Below are positions 48,112 through 59,149 of a DNA stretch of 64,000 nt, piece after piece (positions within the stretch are counted from its first letter, which is position 1; the number at the start of each line of letters is the position of its first letter). The DNA is from Podocnemis expansa (Eukaryota; Chordata; Testudines; Podocnemididae). The notes beneath the pieces were generated by a model that worked only from the letters and a program-made list of their open reading frames with translations, was not told the origin of the DNA and ran no database searches. The translations under genes were made by a program, and so were the position numbers. Where the stretch lies: NCBI GenBank assembly GCA_007922195.1, contig ML682013.1, positions 21,454,645 through 21,518,644 on the forward strand, read 5' to 3'.

Positions 48112-48270
48112 ACATTCAAGATGGGATCTCCATCAGTGGAAATTTTTAAGAGCAGATTAGATAATGACCTATCAGGGATAGTTTAAGAGGGTATTGGTCC
48201 TACCATGAGTGCAGGGGACTGGACTTGATGACCTCTCATGGTCCCTTCTGGTTTCAATGATGCTATGAGG
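48112..48270 (+). mobile_element. CR1 3'-end fragment
   Basis: It reads tcaagatgggatctccatca gtggaaatttttaagagcag, then cagggatagtttaagagggt and ggactggacttgatgacctc, ending near ccttctggtttcaatgatgc. It is a + strand CR1 3' end inside the Harbinger element. Confidence 0.75.
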
Positions 48271-48689
48271 CAAAGGATATGGTTTTCTAAGGGGGGTCAT
48301 TGCAAGAGCCTAGGGACAATGCTGTGAATCCTGGCATCATTTTCCACAGATGGGTTAACAGAAGCCAATATTTCATTATTAAGCATAAGCAAGGATTTCC
48401 TCCATGTGAATGGGCTTCAGACCAGGTGCTTGCCTGTGTGTTGCTCTGGTCCCTGCATAAGCTATTACTGATTGGTGCAGAAAAGTTTCCTACAATGGGA
48501 AAAGGAACAAAGCAGTTCTACTCAGGAATCTTCATGGAAGGATGGGTAACTACCTCTAGGAAGGTTTCCTAGAGATCCCTCTGGAGGATTCTCATTAAAT
48601 TTTGGTGTCCTTTAACACACACTTCTCTGCCTCACTGTGTGGCTGCACAGGGGACTGTGATGCAGACACAAGCAGGAGTAAAAGTATAA

Positions 48690-49005
48690 TTTGGGGGGGC
48701 CTGAGAACACTCCCACATGGGTGGGCACCCCTGGACCCCAGCTCCTGACCCGCCACATGTCAGCAGCCCCCGCCCCCAATACCCCCCTAGCGTGAGCCGG
48801 GCCACCCCTGCACTCACTGGCAGCGGAGCGACTGGGGAGTGGGGGCGGTAGGCCCTGGGTCAGGATGGCAGCATGGCTGGGGACAAGGCAGTAGGCCTCA
48901 CGTTGGAGCGGAGCATGGAAGGAGAGGGGTTTTGGATGGGACTTGAGCCCCTCAGCAATGCCCCTGTCCCTGCCCACTAGAACGTGGTGGAACGCTGCTC
49001 CGGGG
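48690..49005. repeat. GC-rich block, unclassified
   Basis: GC-rich sequence next to the palindrome. Overlapping ORFs occur on the - strand without motifs. It may be part of another short transposon joined to the palindrome; no ends with target duplications were found. Confidence 0.4.
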
Positions 49006-49007
49006 CC

Positions 49008-49502
49008 TATATGCTAGAAGTGGTTAAGGGATAGAAACGTGTAAGACCAGTTATGTTTGTGTCCAGGGGTAAAAGTAAGTCAGAATGCCCTGGAACGCCA
49101 TTCCAGGACCCACTGTTTTTAGGGGCTCAGCATTCTGGGGCCCCTAAAAATAGAACATGGAGCCCGAATGCTGCATTCCGGGGCCCGCCGTTTGAAAATA
49201 GCAGGCACCAGAACACAGTGTTCCAGTTCCATGTTCTATTTTTAGGGGCCTGAACACTGGAGCCCTAAAAATAGAACATGGAACTGGAACACTGTGTTCT
49301 GGTGCCTGCTATTTTTAAATGGCGGGCCCCGAAATGCAGCATTCGGGCTCCATGTTCTATTTTTAGGGGCCCCAGAATGCTGAGCCCCTAAAAACAGTGG
49401 GTCCTGGAATGGCGTTCCAGGGCATTCCAACTTACTTTTACCCCTGGACACAAACATAACTAGTCTTACACATTTCTATCCCTTAACCATTTCTAGCATA
49501 TA
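49008..49502. repeat. ~495-bp near-perfect palindrome (inverted duplication)
   Basis: Two arms of about 240 bp are complementary around a centre at 49255 (tatatgctagaa at 49008 pairs with ttctagcatata ending at 49502). The arms differ by scattered changes, several of them transitions (acgtgtaagaccag against acatgtgtaagactag-type). Within each arm a CAGGGGTAAAAGTAAGT sequence resembles a hAT end, yet the complementarity continues about 60 bp beyond it on both sides. The identical ORF on the two strands (49053-49253 and 49242-49457) is a consequence. Confidence 0.95.
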
Positions 49503-49869
49503 ATTAAGAGAAGGATAGCTCAGCCCCATATAGCCAAGCAGTATCAGCTCAAAATAATTACTTACCAGAAGTCCCTTCTCCTGCATCATGTGCACCAGAG
49601 ACAGAGTGATGGCACTGGCTTGAACCCTCTTGGGTCAAGAAGAGGTCCTGGATTGCAACAGTATCAGACAACCATGTCGTCTGTCCCATTTCATCCTCCT
49701 CTTCCTCATCCACTACTCTGTCCTTGTGGTTGAGTCCACCAGCTCTTTACTCCAGCCCCTGACTCACCACCCAGGTATCCATGAGGCCCTTAGTAGTGGC
49801 GGTGGAGTTGTGGCCAAGGAACTTATAAAAGTGGCAGATCTTCACCGCAGCGCCAGAGCAATGAGTTAA

Positions 49870-50090
49870 CTCCCATGCCTTCTGGTTTGCCTATCTCAGT
49901 TCCTTTATCCTGGCAGAGCACTGACATATGTCCCCTTTGTAGCCCTTATCCAACACGTCATGAGAACTCTGACCATAGATATCAAAGTTCCTGCGGCTGG
50001 AATGGAGCTGGGACTGCTCAGCCTTTTCTCTCCACAGACCCAGAAGATCCAATAACTCCAGTGTGCTCCAACAGAAAAGCATTTGGTTTA
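49870..50090 (-). pseudogene. Myb/SANT-like DNA-binding protein remnant (Harbinger partner)
   Basis: The frame ending at 49891 reads STLELLDLLGLWREKAEQSQ and LHSSRRNFDIYGQSSHDVLD, then KGYKGDICQCSARIKELR. This is the trihelix/Myb-type domain (LL.LW.E.A.QSQL..SRRN..IY...S......GY..D..QC..KIK.LR). It is convergent to the transposase remnant in the same element. It is truncated on both sides. Confidence 0.82.
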
Positions 50091-50489
50091 TAGAGCAACC
50101 ATAGTTAGCTGGGAAGAGGTGATGTGAGCTCTATATGTAGTGCAAACTGGAACTGAAATTTCAAAATTCCCAGCCTCTTAAAGGGGGAAGGAAGGATGCC
50201 TGTTTACCTGGGTGCAGAGCAGCAGCATTCAAACTGCTGACTAGATTGGTCAGAATGCACACTATGGAAGGCCATTTATGGTGACATAACCAAACACAGT
50301 GTTTCTACTGATACTTTCTTGATCTAACGAGGCTACAAAAAATTCTATGCCTCTCATCAAAGTGGGGTTTTTTTGTCAGCAAAGCATCAGAATTTTTGTC
50401 AGCAGGAGTAGCATTGTAGTATGTACATCTCCACTGTTTTGTTGATGAAAGCTGACTTTTGCCAACAAAACTCTGTAGTGTAGACAAGG

Positions 50490-51400
50490 TTTCAGCATCC
50501 CCATCTATAAATCAGAGATGATTATGCTTACCCAGCTCCAATGGATATCAAAGATTAGTGAGTTATTGCTGGTAAAATAAGACAAGCGGATGTGCTAAGT
50601 GCCATGGTTGTGTTTAGTTCCTATTGCTGACTATTTTAGATCTTGCCATTTCTTACTGGTCCCCATACAACTGCTTGTTAGGGCTGTGATACTTACATAT
50701 TTTTCTGTCTTTTGAAACGCACTTGGGGATGTTTCATTTTGGTACATGTGTATAATGCTGCAGGAACATGATACTGCAACAACAATGCAGAGCATGGCAT
50801 GAGCATTAAAAAAAAAAAAGCCCTTGCATGTTGTATTTTGCATTAAACCATACCATACTATTACAAGGGTGGAAAAGAAAGATATACAGATCACATTACA
50901 GAAGAGCGGGGGGCATGTAGCATGTCACACACTGGAAACCTGCGTCTCGTTTACATTGGAAGTTTTGTCTATCCTGCAATTAAACGTCTACAGCTGCCTC
51001 ATGTCAGCTGACTCAGGTTCAGGGGATTCAAGCTACAGCGATGTAAACTTGTACTGTAGATGTTTAAGCTCAGGCTGAAGCCTTGCCTCTTGGGACCCCC
51101 GTGAGCACGGAGTGTTATTGGGGTATATTTTGTTTGCTTTTGCTGAGTGTGAGGATTTAAATACACTGCCTCATTCCTGGTGACTAGTACAGCATGCACC
51201 CAGATTTTTATAAAAGCAAGTAACTTTCACATCGGCCTTCAACAGTATCATCAATATTTCTTTTCTTAAAATGCAGGAAGGGGTCATGTTACAGGACATA
51301 CTATAGGTTACTTGAATCCTTACTCTGAACAACAAGGCATTTTATAGCTTGGTTTAAGTTGCCAAATTTTAGATTATTTTTAATCCATACTAAACTGTGG
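50490..51400. other. Intergenic sequence
   Basis: No gene or repeat end recognised apart from an A run at 50807-50819. Confidence 0.45.
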
Positions 51401-51836
51401 GAAATGAGTATTTTTTCTTTGAGTAGATGCAACAATGTTCCATGTAGGTATGTGCACTCCATGTTCCAGAGCCAGAGGATGTTGTCTACAAGTACCTCTA
51501 GTGGTGGCACTCAGGCCCTATCACCCTGGCTTCTCTTCTGGCTGTGCAAGAGCAGGGCGGCTCAATTCTTTCTCAACATCCATGGTTGGAGGCAGAGCTC
51601 TATGTGATGTTTTCATGTCACACTTTTGCTCAGAGTTGTCCAGGAACTTTTCTTGTATATAGCAGTAGTAGTAAAACCTTAGGTTTAGTTAAATTGCTAA
51701 TTTAGTGTTGTTAGAATAGCTGGGTCCCCTGTGTGGTGCTCTCACCAAGGTTCAAGCATTGTTCATTGTGCAGATGAAGGCATAACCAACGATGACCCCC
51801 TACACAATGCACTTGTAGTGTCTTGGTTAGGGACAC

Positions 51837-52444
51837 TGTAGTAAAGTCTGAATTTAGAAAGTAAGCCTGGAACAAGAAGCCTAGCAGAACAACAGTCCAG
51901 GAATGAGACCTAGTGAAACAAGCTAAGATATGAGGCCTAAGCTGAAAGAAAGGTCAAGTCTGCCAAGTTAGCAGAAGCCTGGCTGTCAAATTTCAACTGC
52001 AGAGAAACTGGCAAGAAGTAAGCTGATACTAAAAGCACACATGCCAAAACAGTACAGGTGTAGGAGTCTAAGAACACACCTCTGAGGCAGAATGTGCCAG
52101 GGCATCCTGACACCAAAATGATATTAAGGGTCACCTGACTCCCTCAAATGACACTTTAGCGGATGAAAATGTCTTTTTAATATGATGAAGAGAGATGTTT
52201 TGCCTCAATCACCTAGCATAAGGGTATGAGTAATATCAGACAAATGCCAAGAAAGCGGCAACCGCCTGCGCAAAATGGGGAGAATGAGAGTGACAGTCTG
52301 AAACAGTATAAAAAGAGGGCATCACAGGGAACAACTTTGGGTGGCCAAGGGAGTAACAGAGGGTTGTGCTGTTAACTGAGCTGTTCCATTGTTAAAGGAC
52401 ACTCATATGCTAATATGCTTATAAGATATAAGTAGCTTTTCATT
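51837..52444 (+). repeat. LTR-like block with TATA motif
   Basis: A stretch of even composition with a TATA-like motif (acagtataaaaagagggc, 52303-52320) that could be a solo LTR beginning TG at 51837. The far end is lost at the foldback element starting at 52445. No target duplication was found. Confidence 0.3.
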
Positions 52445-53845
52445 GGCTGTGTTAACTGTTATTTTGAAATAAGTTATTTCGAAATGAGTTATTTTGAAGT
52501 AAAATCCTTATTCTGAAATAACTTAAATCAAAATAAGAAAATGTTAATTCAAAATGAGAGAAGCCTTCAATTGAAATAGCATGCCCTGTGTGTGGACATA
52601 CCATTTTGATTCAGCAGAGGGGCACTGTGGGAGGTGTGGCAACATGGCCCCCTGGCAGGACCATGCTGCCACCTAATTCCCTGCCTGGCTCTCACCTGCA
52701 GAGCCAGGCAAGGGAAAACAGCCCCCAGGGCAGGGATCTTCCTTCCCTGGCTCCTCCGCTGCTGGTGGCGCAGCGGGAAGGGACCGTGGGGCACCCTGGC
52801 TGCTGGCGGGGTGGCAGGTGAGGGACCTGGCTGGCCCTGCTGCCCAGTCTCCATGGCTGCTGGCCAATGGCAGGAGCAGAGCTCTCCAACACTCCCAGTC
52901 CCCCAGCCCCTGGCCACGTGCAAGCGGCCAGGGGAGATACTGGGTTGCCCAGCCCCTGGCTGCTTGGAAGTAGCCAGGAGTGATGTTCAGTCCCATGCCC
53001 CTGGCCGGCCCGCAAACTGGTCAGTTTCACAGAGGTGAAATTGACCAGTCTGTGGAGTCCACCAGGGGCTGGGGGGAGCTAGCATCTCCCCTGGCCACTT
53101 GCAGGCAGCCAGAGGCTGGGGTACTGGGGCTCCCTGACAGCTCAGCCCTTGCCACCCTGCCAGTGGCAGGGGTGCAGGGCGCCCCTTGAGCTCTGCTCAG
53201 CGGTTGGCAAGGGGCGATGCAGACCGGCTGTCCCCGCTGCCAGCTCTGGGTGGCTGCAGCCCCCGCAGGACAGTGGGTGCCCAACCCGCTTGCCCCGCTG
53301 CTGGCTCTGGGCAGCTGCAGCCCCCACAGGGCAGCGGGTGCCCAACCTGCTCCCCCCACTGCCAGCTCTGGGCTGCTACAGCCAGAGCTGGCAGTTGGGT
53401 AAGCAGGTCGGGCTCCTGCCACCCCACAGGGGTTGCAGCCACCCTTTGGGGGCTGCAGCTGCCTAGAGCCAGCAGTGGGGTGAGTGGGTCGGGCACCTGC
53501 TGCCCCGCTGGGGCTGCAGCTGCCCAGAGCGGGCAGCGGGGCAAGTCAGATCCAAGCCCAGCTTGTGGGCAAAGTGGCTCCCACATGCCCCCTCCTGCAC
53601 TCCCCTCAGCACCCTGGCCAGGGTGCTGATGGGCTCCCTGGCCAGGGTGCTGAGGGGGGGTGGGACTTCCTCCCAGGGTGCCATGTACCCTGGGAGGAAG
53701 GTCAAAGCCCTGTTTCAAAACAACTATTTCGAAACAAGGGCTATTTTGATTACAGCCCTGGTTTTATTCTTCTGAAACAATGGACCTTATTTCAAAATGA
53801 TGGAGTCCCGTCATTTTGAAATAAAGGAACATCATTGGACGTGCC
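52445..53845. mobile_element. TTTCGAAA-type foldback element, 1.4 kb copy
   Basis: The left end GGCTGTGTTAACTG is followed by TTATTTTGAAATAAG and TTATTTCGAAATGAG units. The right part has TTTCGAAACAAGG, TTATTTCAAAATG and CATTTTGAAATAAAG units and ends GACGTGCC. Flanking ATT (52442-52444) and ACT (53846-53848) may be a decayed 3-bp duplication. The GC-rich interior is itself largely palindromic around 53032 (ctggtcagtttcac / gtgaaattgaccag) and contains the 61-bp minisatellite. Numerous ORFs on both strands are repeat artefacts. Confidence 0.7.
53225..53560. repeat. Inverted 61-bp minisatellite
   Basis: Direct units start at 53236, 53297 and 53358 (gctgccagctctggg, gctgctggctctggg, actgccagctctggg): period 61. 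After a turn near 53395, units in the opposite orientation start at 53452 and 53513 (gctgcagctgcctagagc, gctgcagctgcccagagc): again period 61. Confidence 0.85.
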
Positions 53846-55250
53846 ACTCTTTATTTTAGACAACGTCTGACAGATCCATGGTCATGTCAATTCATATCAT
53901 CATGAGTCCTGTCTCACTTATGTGCTCAGAGCTGGGACATCACAAACATGGAGACATGCACACAGCGAACAACTGACTAACACCCTGACAGCAGACACAA
54001 TAACAAGAAGTGCTCAATTTGCAAAGTTGTTCACAAAGAGAGCTCAGTTGGTGAGAGACTTGTAATTTAAGTAATACCTTCTGAAGCAGCCCTTGAGGCT
54101 CACTTTGGCACTAAGGCCCTCATTTAATCAGCAGTTACCTTTGAATCCAGCAAGTGATGCTGCCAATGCTAGGGCTCTCGTGTTTCCCCTAAGAGGAAAA
54201 GATTTCATTCACCCTGCTCTGGCTCAATGAGAAAGAGGTCCCATATTATCAGTGAGGACAATTCCAGTGTATGGGGACACTTTTCCTACTCTTCTCAGAG
54301 AAGTGCTGACCAAAATTGTACTCTCTCTGGCATCTGTGATGGAACAGGTCTGTCCAATTTCTCCCTGGAACCATGCTGAGAGCAACAATGGCTGATATTG
54401 TCCACTCCAGTTCTGGCCATGAGGCACCTGAGTCCAGTAACGATGACATTGGCACCAGTACAGTTTGTCTTCATGCCGAAGGCACATTAGGTGCAATCAG
54501 ACCTGCTTTGCCTCTCAGTTCTGGATTCTCTGCTGGTTCTACCAGATTAACCTCTGTTGTGCCTATGGAACCTTTTGGCCATGTCACAGAGCCACCAGGT
54601 CCTTTCGCACACAGTTTGCTCCAGCTGGACTACTGACTATGGCCTCAAGGTGGAACCTGACAGCACAGGCCCCCTCAGTGCTGGTGCAGCCTTTGACAGC
54701 CTCGTTGTCTTGGCAGCAGATCCCATCATTGCAATCCCTTGGTGCTGATGCTTCTCCTAAGTGGTGTGTTTCAATTCAATGCCATTGGTGTTCATGCCCC
54801 ACTCCCCTTCAGGGTCAATGGTGTCACCTTTTGAGGTTTTAGATGAATCTGATTGATTGTTTGCCACGTAAGAGCTGGCTACATCATTGTCACCACAGGA
54901 TAGCCAGGAATTCTCAAGACCTAGATCAGGGTAGCCCTCCCTCTACTCATCAGATTGGTATCAGAAATTGCCCTCAGAGCACCTTCAGTACTGAAATTAG
55001 CATCTGTCCCACAGGTGGGACAGGGTTTCTTGGCCTGGTGCACACTATTCAGCAACTCATAATATGCTCATTAGACTCCTTTGAATCCTTGGCACACTCC
55101 TCAATCCCTGAGGTCCCCACTCCTTGACCCACACCAGAATGAGATCATTGGTCCCACCAGTGGGTCCTGATCTGAAACAATTTCAGCTTCAAGTTACTGA
55201 TGAATACATTAACCCTGAATGTATGGGGCTCTTCTGACTGGATCCTATAG

Positions 55251-55429
55251 CAGTGGTTTTCAAACTGTGGGTTGGGACCCAGTACTGGGTCTCAGACCCT
55301 CAGGTACCGGCACCCTGCTGCAGCCACTGCAAGACAGGAATGCATTGCTCAAAATGTAATTGTTGGGTCACAAGCATAAATGATTTTTTTTCAACTGGGT
55401 CCTGAGAAAAAAAAGTTTGAAAACCACCA
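55251..55429. mobile_element. Short hAT-type element with perfect target duplication
   Basis: A 179-bp element beginning CAGTGGTTTTCAAACTGTGG and ending AAGTTTGAAAACCACCA, flanked by a perfect 8-bp duplication TCCTATAG (55243-55250 and 55430-55437). It is inserted in the DIRS-like gag remnant. Confidence 0.93.
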
Positions 55430-55910
55430 TCCTATAGTTCCAGAACAGGATCTGTCACTGGTGCAGCAAATCACCTCCCCATCCTCTCTAGATGATTATA
55501 CCATGTTAGAACCTTTCTCTCTCTCAGTGTCTGCTGACTTTAAAGTGCATCAGACCTCCTGAGGTATATGCCCATTACCTTCAGTATCCCAGCAAAATTC
55601 CTGCAGAAAAGTACACATAAGCTACTGGCTATTAGCCAGCAGATAGCTCCAGGAAGAGTAGCCCTCTTGATAAATGACATGCTTCCAGAGCCTGCAAAAG
55701 CTGTCTGGAACACCCCAGCTCCAGTGCCCCCCCCTGCAGTGAAGCTTTTGGGGAAATGGTACTTCATTCCCATGCTAAGGTTTGAGGGTTTCTACTCCCA
55801 TTAGGCTTCTCATGACAGTTATGGAAGAGATGGTACAAATCCACAAACAAGGACAGAGACTCCAAGATGATAGAGCTGGGGGAAAGAAATAGTCATGCCT
55901 CTAGTTCTAG

Positions 55911-56103
55911 TTAGGCGAGTGGTGAAGCATTGGAATGAGCTGCCTAGGGAGGTGGTGGAATCTCCATCTTTGGAGGTGTTTAAGGCCCGGCTGGACAAAA
56001 CCATGACTGGGATGGTTTAGTGGGAGTGGTCCTGCCTCTGACAGGGGGTTGGACTAGATGACCTCATGAGGTCCCTTCCAACCCTATGATTCTATGATTC
56101 TCT
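55911..56103 (+). mobile_element. CR1 3'-end fragment
   Basis: It reads gtggtgaagcattggaatga gctgcctagggaggtggtgg, then ggttggactagatgacctca and ends with the CR1 terminal repeat ctatgattctatgattct. This is the clearest CR1 tail in the window. It splits the gag remnant. Confidence 0.92.
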
Positions 56104-56729
56104 GTAGATGCTCATCATAAACCAGTAGGCATTAGTCTCTAAATATGACTTTGTTAATTGAGCAGTTACATTTATGTTCACAAACAAGTTGGCAGAAGCC
56201 TCCAGGGAAGAGTTTAAGGTGTTCATTTCAGAAGGTTGTCCAATAGCCAACACTGTGGATATGGTAGATGCTGTTGCCAGAATAATGACATCAGCTGTGA
56301 CCACTAGGAGGCCTCATCATTGCAGAACTTGGGCACTACACGATGCAGCACACCACTGAGGACTTACTGATTGATGACCAGGTTTTGTTTTTGGAAAAGA
56401 CCACTGAAATGTTGCACTCTTTTCAAGGCTCACAAGCTACTTTATGTGTTTTTGTAGAATGTACTCTAGCTCTAAAGAGATGTCACTATTGTGGTCAGAA
56501 GCTGCAGCAGCAATATCAGTCACAGGGCTCATCTTTGAGTGATGTCCCTGTGGGTGTGCCACTTCAGGTGTCAGTGCATCCAGTGCCGTCAGCTGGAGAA
56601 TTTCAGAACCAGTGTCCATCCAGGTCATCCATGCACTGTGGTCATCCTGTGGCATTATTGGCACATCATCTATCTCACACATGACCTGACCCTCTCAGTT
56701 CCTTCTAACCCATCCTCAGCCTGAGATGG

Positions 56730-57100
56730 AGCTCCATAGTGTCTGACAGACCTAGATGGAGATCCATAATGTCTGATAGACCTAGAAAAATTAGTTAAAA
56801 TAGTTACAGTTAGTAGTACAGTGCTAGTTTAGTCAAAATAAGTTTCATAATTAGTTAGCTAGGTTAAAAATTTTCTCTTTTAAGTAGTCTTTCTCTGATC
56901 CAGAAGATATTCAACAGTGACTACTAGGCTTTCCATGTGGCTCCTGCTGAGATATGCTACTTGTCTCAGATGGACACTTACTCTATCTCAGATGCTTTGG
57001 AGATTGGCACGTTTCACAAAAGTGCACTCCTTGCACAAACCTGAAGGCTAGAGCTAGGTGAGCCAGAGAATACTTAACTGATTCTTATGGGAAAAAACCC
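56730..57100 (+). repeat. Second DIRS-like 5' leader/gag-start fragment
   Basis: An A/T-rich leader (aaaattagttaaaatagtta...) is followed by gtgcactccttgcacaaacc tgaagg, which resembles the Cys-rich start of DIRS-like gag. If correct, a second copy begins here. Confidence 0.35.
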
Positions 57101-57689
57101 TCAGATCAGCCTCTTGTGCTGGACAACAGATTCCACCTACAGGAGATTTTATAGGGAAATTATCAAACAAAGACAAGGCTTATTCTTTTACAAGAATGAG
57201 GAAAAGAGCCATGATCTCACTACAGAGACACACACCTAAAAAGAAGCAGTCTCTTGCTAGGTCACTCAGTGTTTGCCACCTACACCATCCCCTGTTCAGA
57301 GACAGACTGGGCTTATTATACACAGTTTGAAACTCAATTACTACAGTCCTAAGCATTGTCAGATTGGGTTACGCCATGCAGTTCCTTTTCATCTTTCCTC
57401 CTCACTCCTTCCCCACTGCTTCCCTTTTCAAGGACTCCTCTCATGAGACTACTCCTCAAGGAGTTTAACTTTTTACTAGCTGTGGGGCTATGATGCTGGC
57501 TGGATCTAGGGGACTCTAGTATCATCTCTCCTATTAATATTCCATATTTACAATAATCCATATGTGATATAACATGTTTGGTATTAATAGAAAGGTTATA
57601 ATCTGCTAGTAATGATCATATCCTTTATAGGTAGGCATCATATCTGTATTAGAAACTAGAAATATGTCCTATTTATGTTCCAAGTTGTT

Positions 57690-58495
57690 TGATTGTGAGG
57701 CAATCCCAGACTGGGTGTCTGCAGAGCCATTGTCCTCTTAATGGCCCATCGAGGGGACTCTCAGCTACAGCGGGCCTAGGAAGAAACCTGTTTGAGTCAC
57801 CCAGACTGCCCATGTGAGTCAACTCCATTTTGATTTGGCAAGGACTCTGAGACCATGGAGAAAGCCCAAAGGTGGTAAAAGGAAGGGGCCCCATCTCCAT
57901 TTTGCCTCCAGTCTTCAGTCTGCAACCTCTGGAACTATTGTGCTGCATGGAACAAAGGACTGAGACCCACGCAAATGCTGGGTGTATACCAGAGGAATTG
58001 GACTGATTTGCAAATGACAGATTCTTCAAGGACTTGCTTTCTATGGATTCTAAGTCATTTGTATGTATGTGATTTCCTTTGACTCTTTAACCTCTCTCAT
58101 ATTTTGTTTGTTTCCTTTTTATATTAAACCTTTAGTTGTAGCTACTAAAGGATTGGCTGGAAGCAAATGGTATTTTGGGTAAGATCCAAGCCTGGATTGT
58201 TCTTGGTGATGTGGCTGACCCTTTGGAGTCAGGAGAACCTATTTCTTTAAGAGACCCAGTGACTAGATGGGGACCAGAGTGGTTGATATGCAATAAAGGG
58301 GACTGTTTCTATTTTGTTATGCTTGGTGATAACAAGAGTGGGGAATCAGAAGAATATTTTGTTGCTGACTGGGAGACTGGTTTAAGTACCACCCATCAGT
58401 GATTTGGGGGTTTGGCCCCTGGTTTTGCAACTTGCTCTGATTTTGGCACATTCAGCAGGGTATGCTAGGATGCCCGGGTCACAGGCACCATAGAG
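57690..58495 (+). mobile_element. LTR-like interspersed repeat
   Basis: Sequence with an attaaacctttagttgtagc poly(A)-like zone, then ctaaaggattggctggaagc and ggtaagatccaagcctggat, later gctgactgggagactggttt. I recognise this as a common turtle repeat, probably an LTR or leader of a retroelement, but ends and target duplication are not resolved. It separates the gag and reverse-transcriptase parts of the DIRS-like relic. Confidence 0.45.
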
Positions 58496-58554
58496 GAGAT
58501 CCCCCTGAAGCATACATGGTAGTGATTCTATTTCCTGTGTTTCCTGACCCCCCA

Positions 58555-58925
58555 AGTCCAATGGAGGAATGAGTCCATCCTTGACCACCACAATCTCAAC
58601 AAATACATCAGATAGATGAGATTTTATTGAGCCACCCAAGCAGCTATTGTCCCTGCCTTGAATCCCTGGAATGCAAGATGCTTATTTCCACACAGCAATG
58701 CTGACAAACCACAGGTGGTTCCTCAGGTTTGTCATGACTTGCCAGCACTACCAAAACACTGTGTTGCATTTTGACTAGTCTCCTGCTTCCTGAGTTTTTA
58801 CCATGTGCATGACTGTTGTAGCAGCATAACAATAGGAAAAGGGTAATTCCCATATAAAGATGATTGATCACTGAGGGGCAGGTCCAAAGAGAAAGTCCTC
58901 TCTCATGTTCCATTCACACTATACT
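58555..58925 (+). pseudogene. DIRS-like reverse transcriptase remnant
   Basis: One frame at about 58662-58780 reads IPGMQDAYFHTAMLTNHRWF then LRFVMTCQHYQNTVLHFD, matching the DIRS pattern LDL.DAYFHI.I...HR.FLRF......Y.......FG. A piece shortly after (FTMCMTVVAA) follows in order, then a frame change and a decayed YLDDWL region near 58850. Premature stops are frequent. Confidence 0.72.
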
Positions 58926-59045
58926 TAACTTGAGCATCTAGGGCTCACCCAAAAACAGTGGAAAGTCAATGTTACTTCTAATTCAAAGAATCAGGTTCAT
59001 TAGGGCCCTGATAGACTCTATGAGCCTGAGAGGTTTTCATACGAT

Positions 59046-59125
59046 AAAGAAATTTGTTAGTCTTTAAAAGTGCCACAGAACTATTTGCTTGTCTTGCTGA
59101 ACTAGAATGACACAGCTACCCCCTT
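59046..59125 (+). mobile_element. Penelope-like tail
   Basis: It reads aagaaatttgttagtcttta aaagtgccacagaactattt, then gctgaactagaatgacacag, a + strand family A tail inserted in the DIRS-like relic. Confidence 0.72.
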
Positions 59126-59149
59126 TGGAACTTGCCAACCAAGTGATTC

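Larger units (their letters stand above)
45638..50489 (+). mobile_element. PIF/Harbinger DNA transposon, 4.85 kb, inactive
   Basis: Terminal inverted repeats at 45640-45660 (ttgtctacactacagatttt) and 50468-50488 (complement ttgtctacactacagagttt) bracket both expected genes. A Harbinger-type transposase remnant lies on + (46260-47100) and a Myb/SANT-like remnant on - (49870-50090), facing each other. Target duplication is not clear (expected 3 bp). Inside lie a CR1 tail (48112-48270), a GC-rich block (48690-49000) and a 495-bp palindrome (49008-49502), so the original element was shorter. Confidence 0.75.
54300..56690 (+). pseudogene. DIRS-like gag remnant (LAP2alpha C-domain type)
   Basis: The best pieces are 55640-55800 (APGRVALLINDMLPEPAKAV, WNTPAPVPPPAVKLLGKWYF, IPMLRFEGFYSH) and 56174-56440 (NKLAEASREEFKVFISEGCP, DMVDAVARIMTSAVTTRRPH, then, in another frame, LFLEKTTEMLHSFQGSQATL). 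They follow the gag of DIRS-like elements, the same domain type found in the alpha isoform of LAP2. A hAT element (55251-55429) and a CR1 tail (55911-56103) interrupt it. Frames are broken throughout. Upstream of 55.4 kb the assignment is by position only. Confidence 0.6.

Noticed and set aside
49053..49457. Identical 'MFVSRGKSK...' proteins on both strands
   Set aside because: A direct consequence of the palindrome at 49008-49502, not two genes.
53236..53545. CRISPR-like regular spacing of repeats
   Set aside because: Period is 61 bp but adjacent units match along most of their length, orientation flips midway, and the host is a vertebrate; it is a minisatellite.
52567..53718. Many 100-173 codon frames on both strands
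   Set aside because: They are readings of the palindromic GC-rich core and 61-bp minisatellite of a foldback element.
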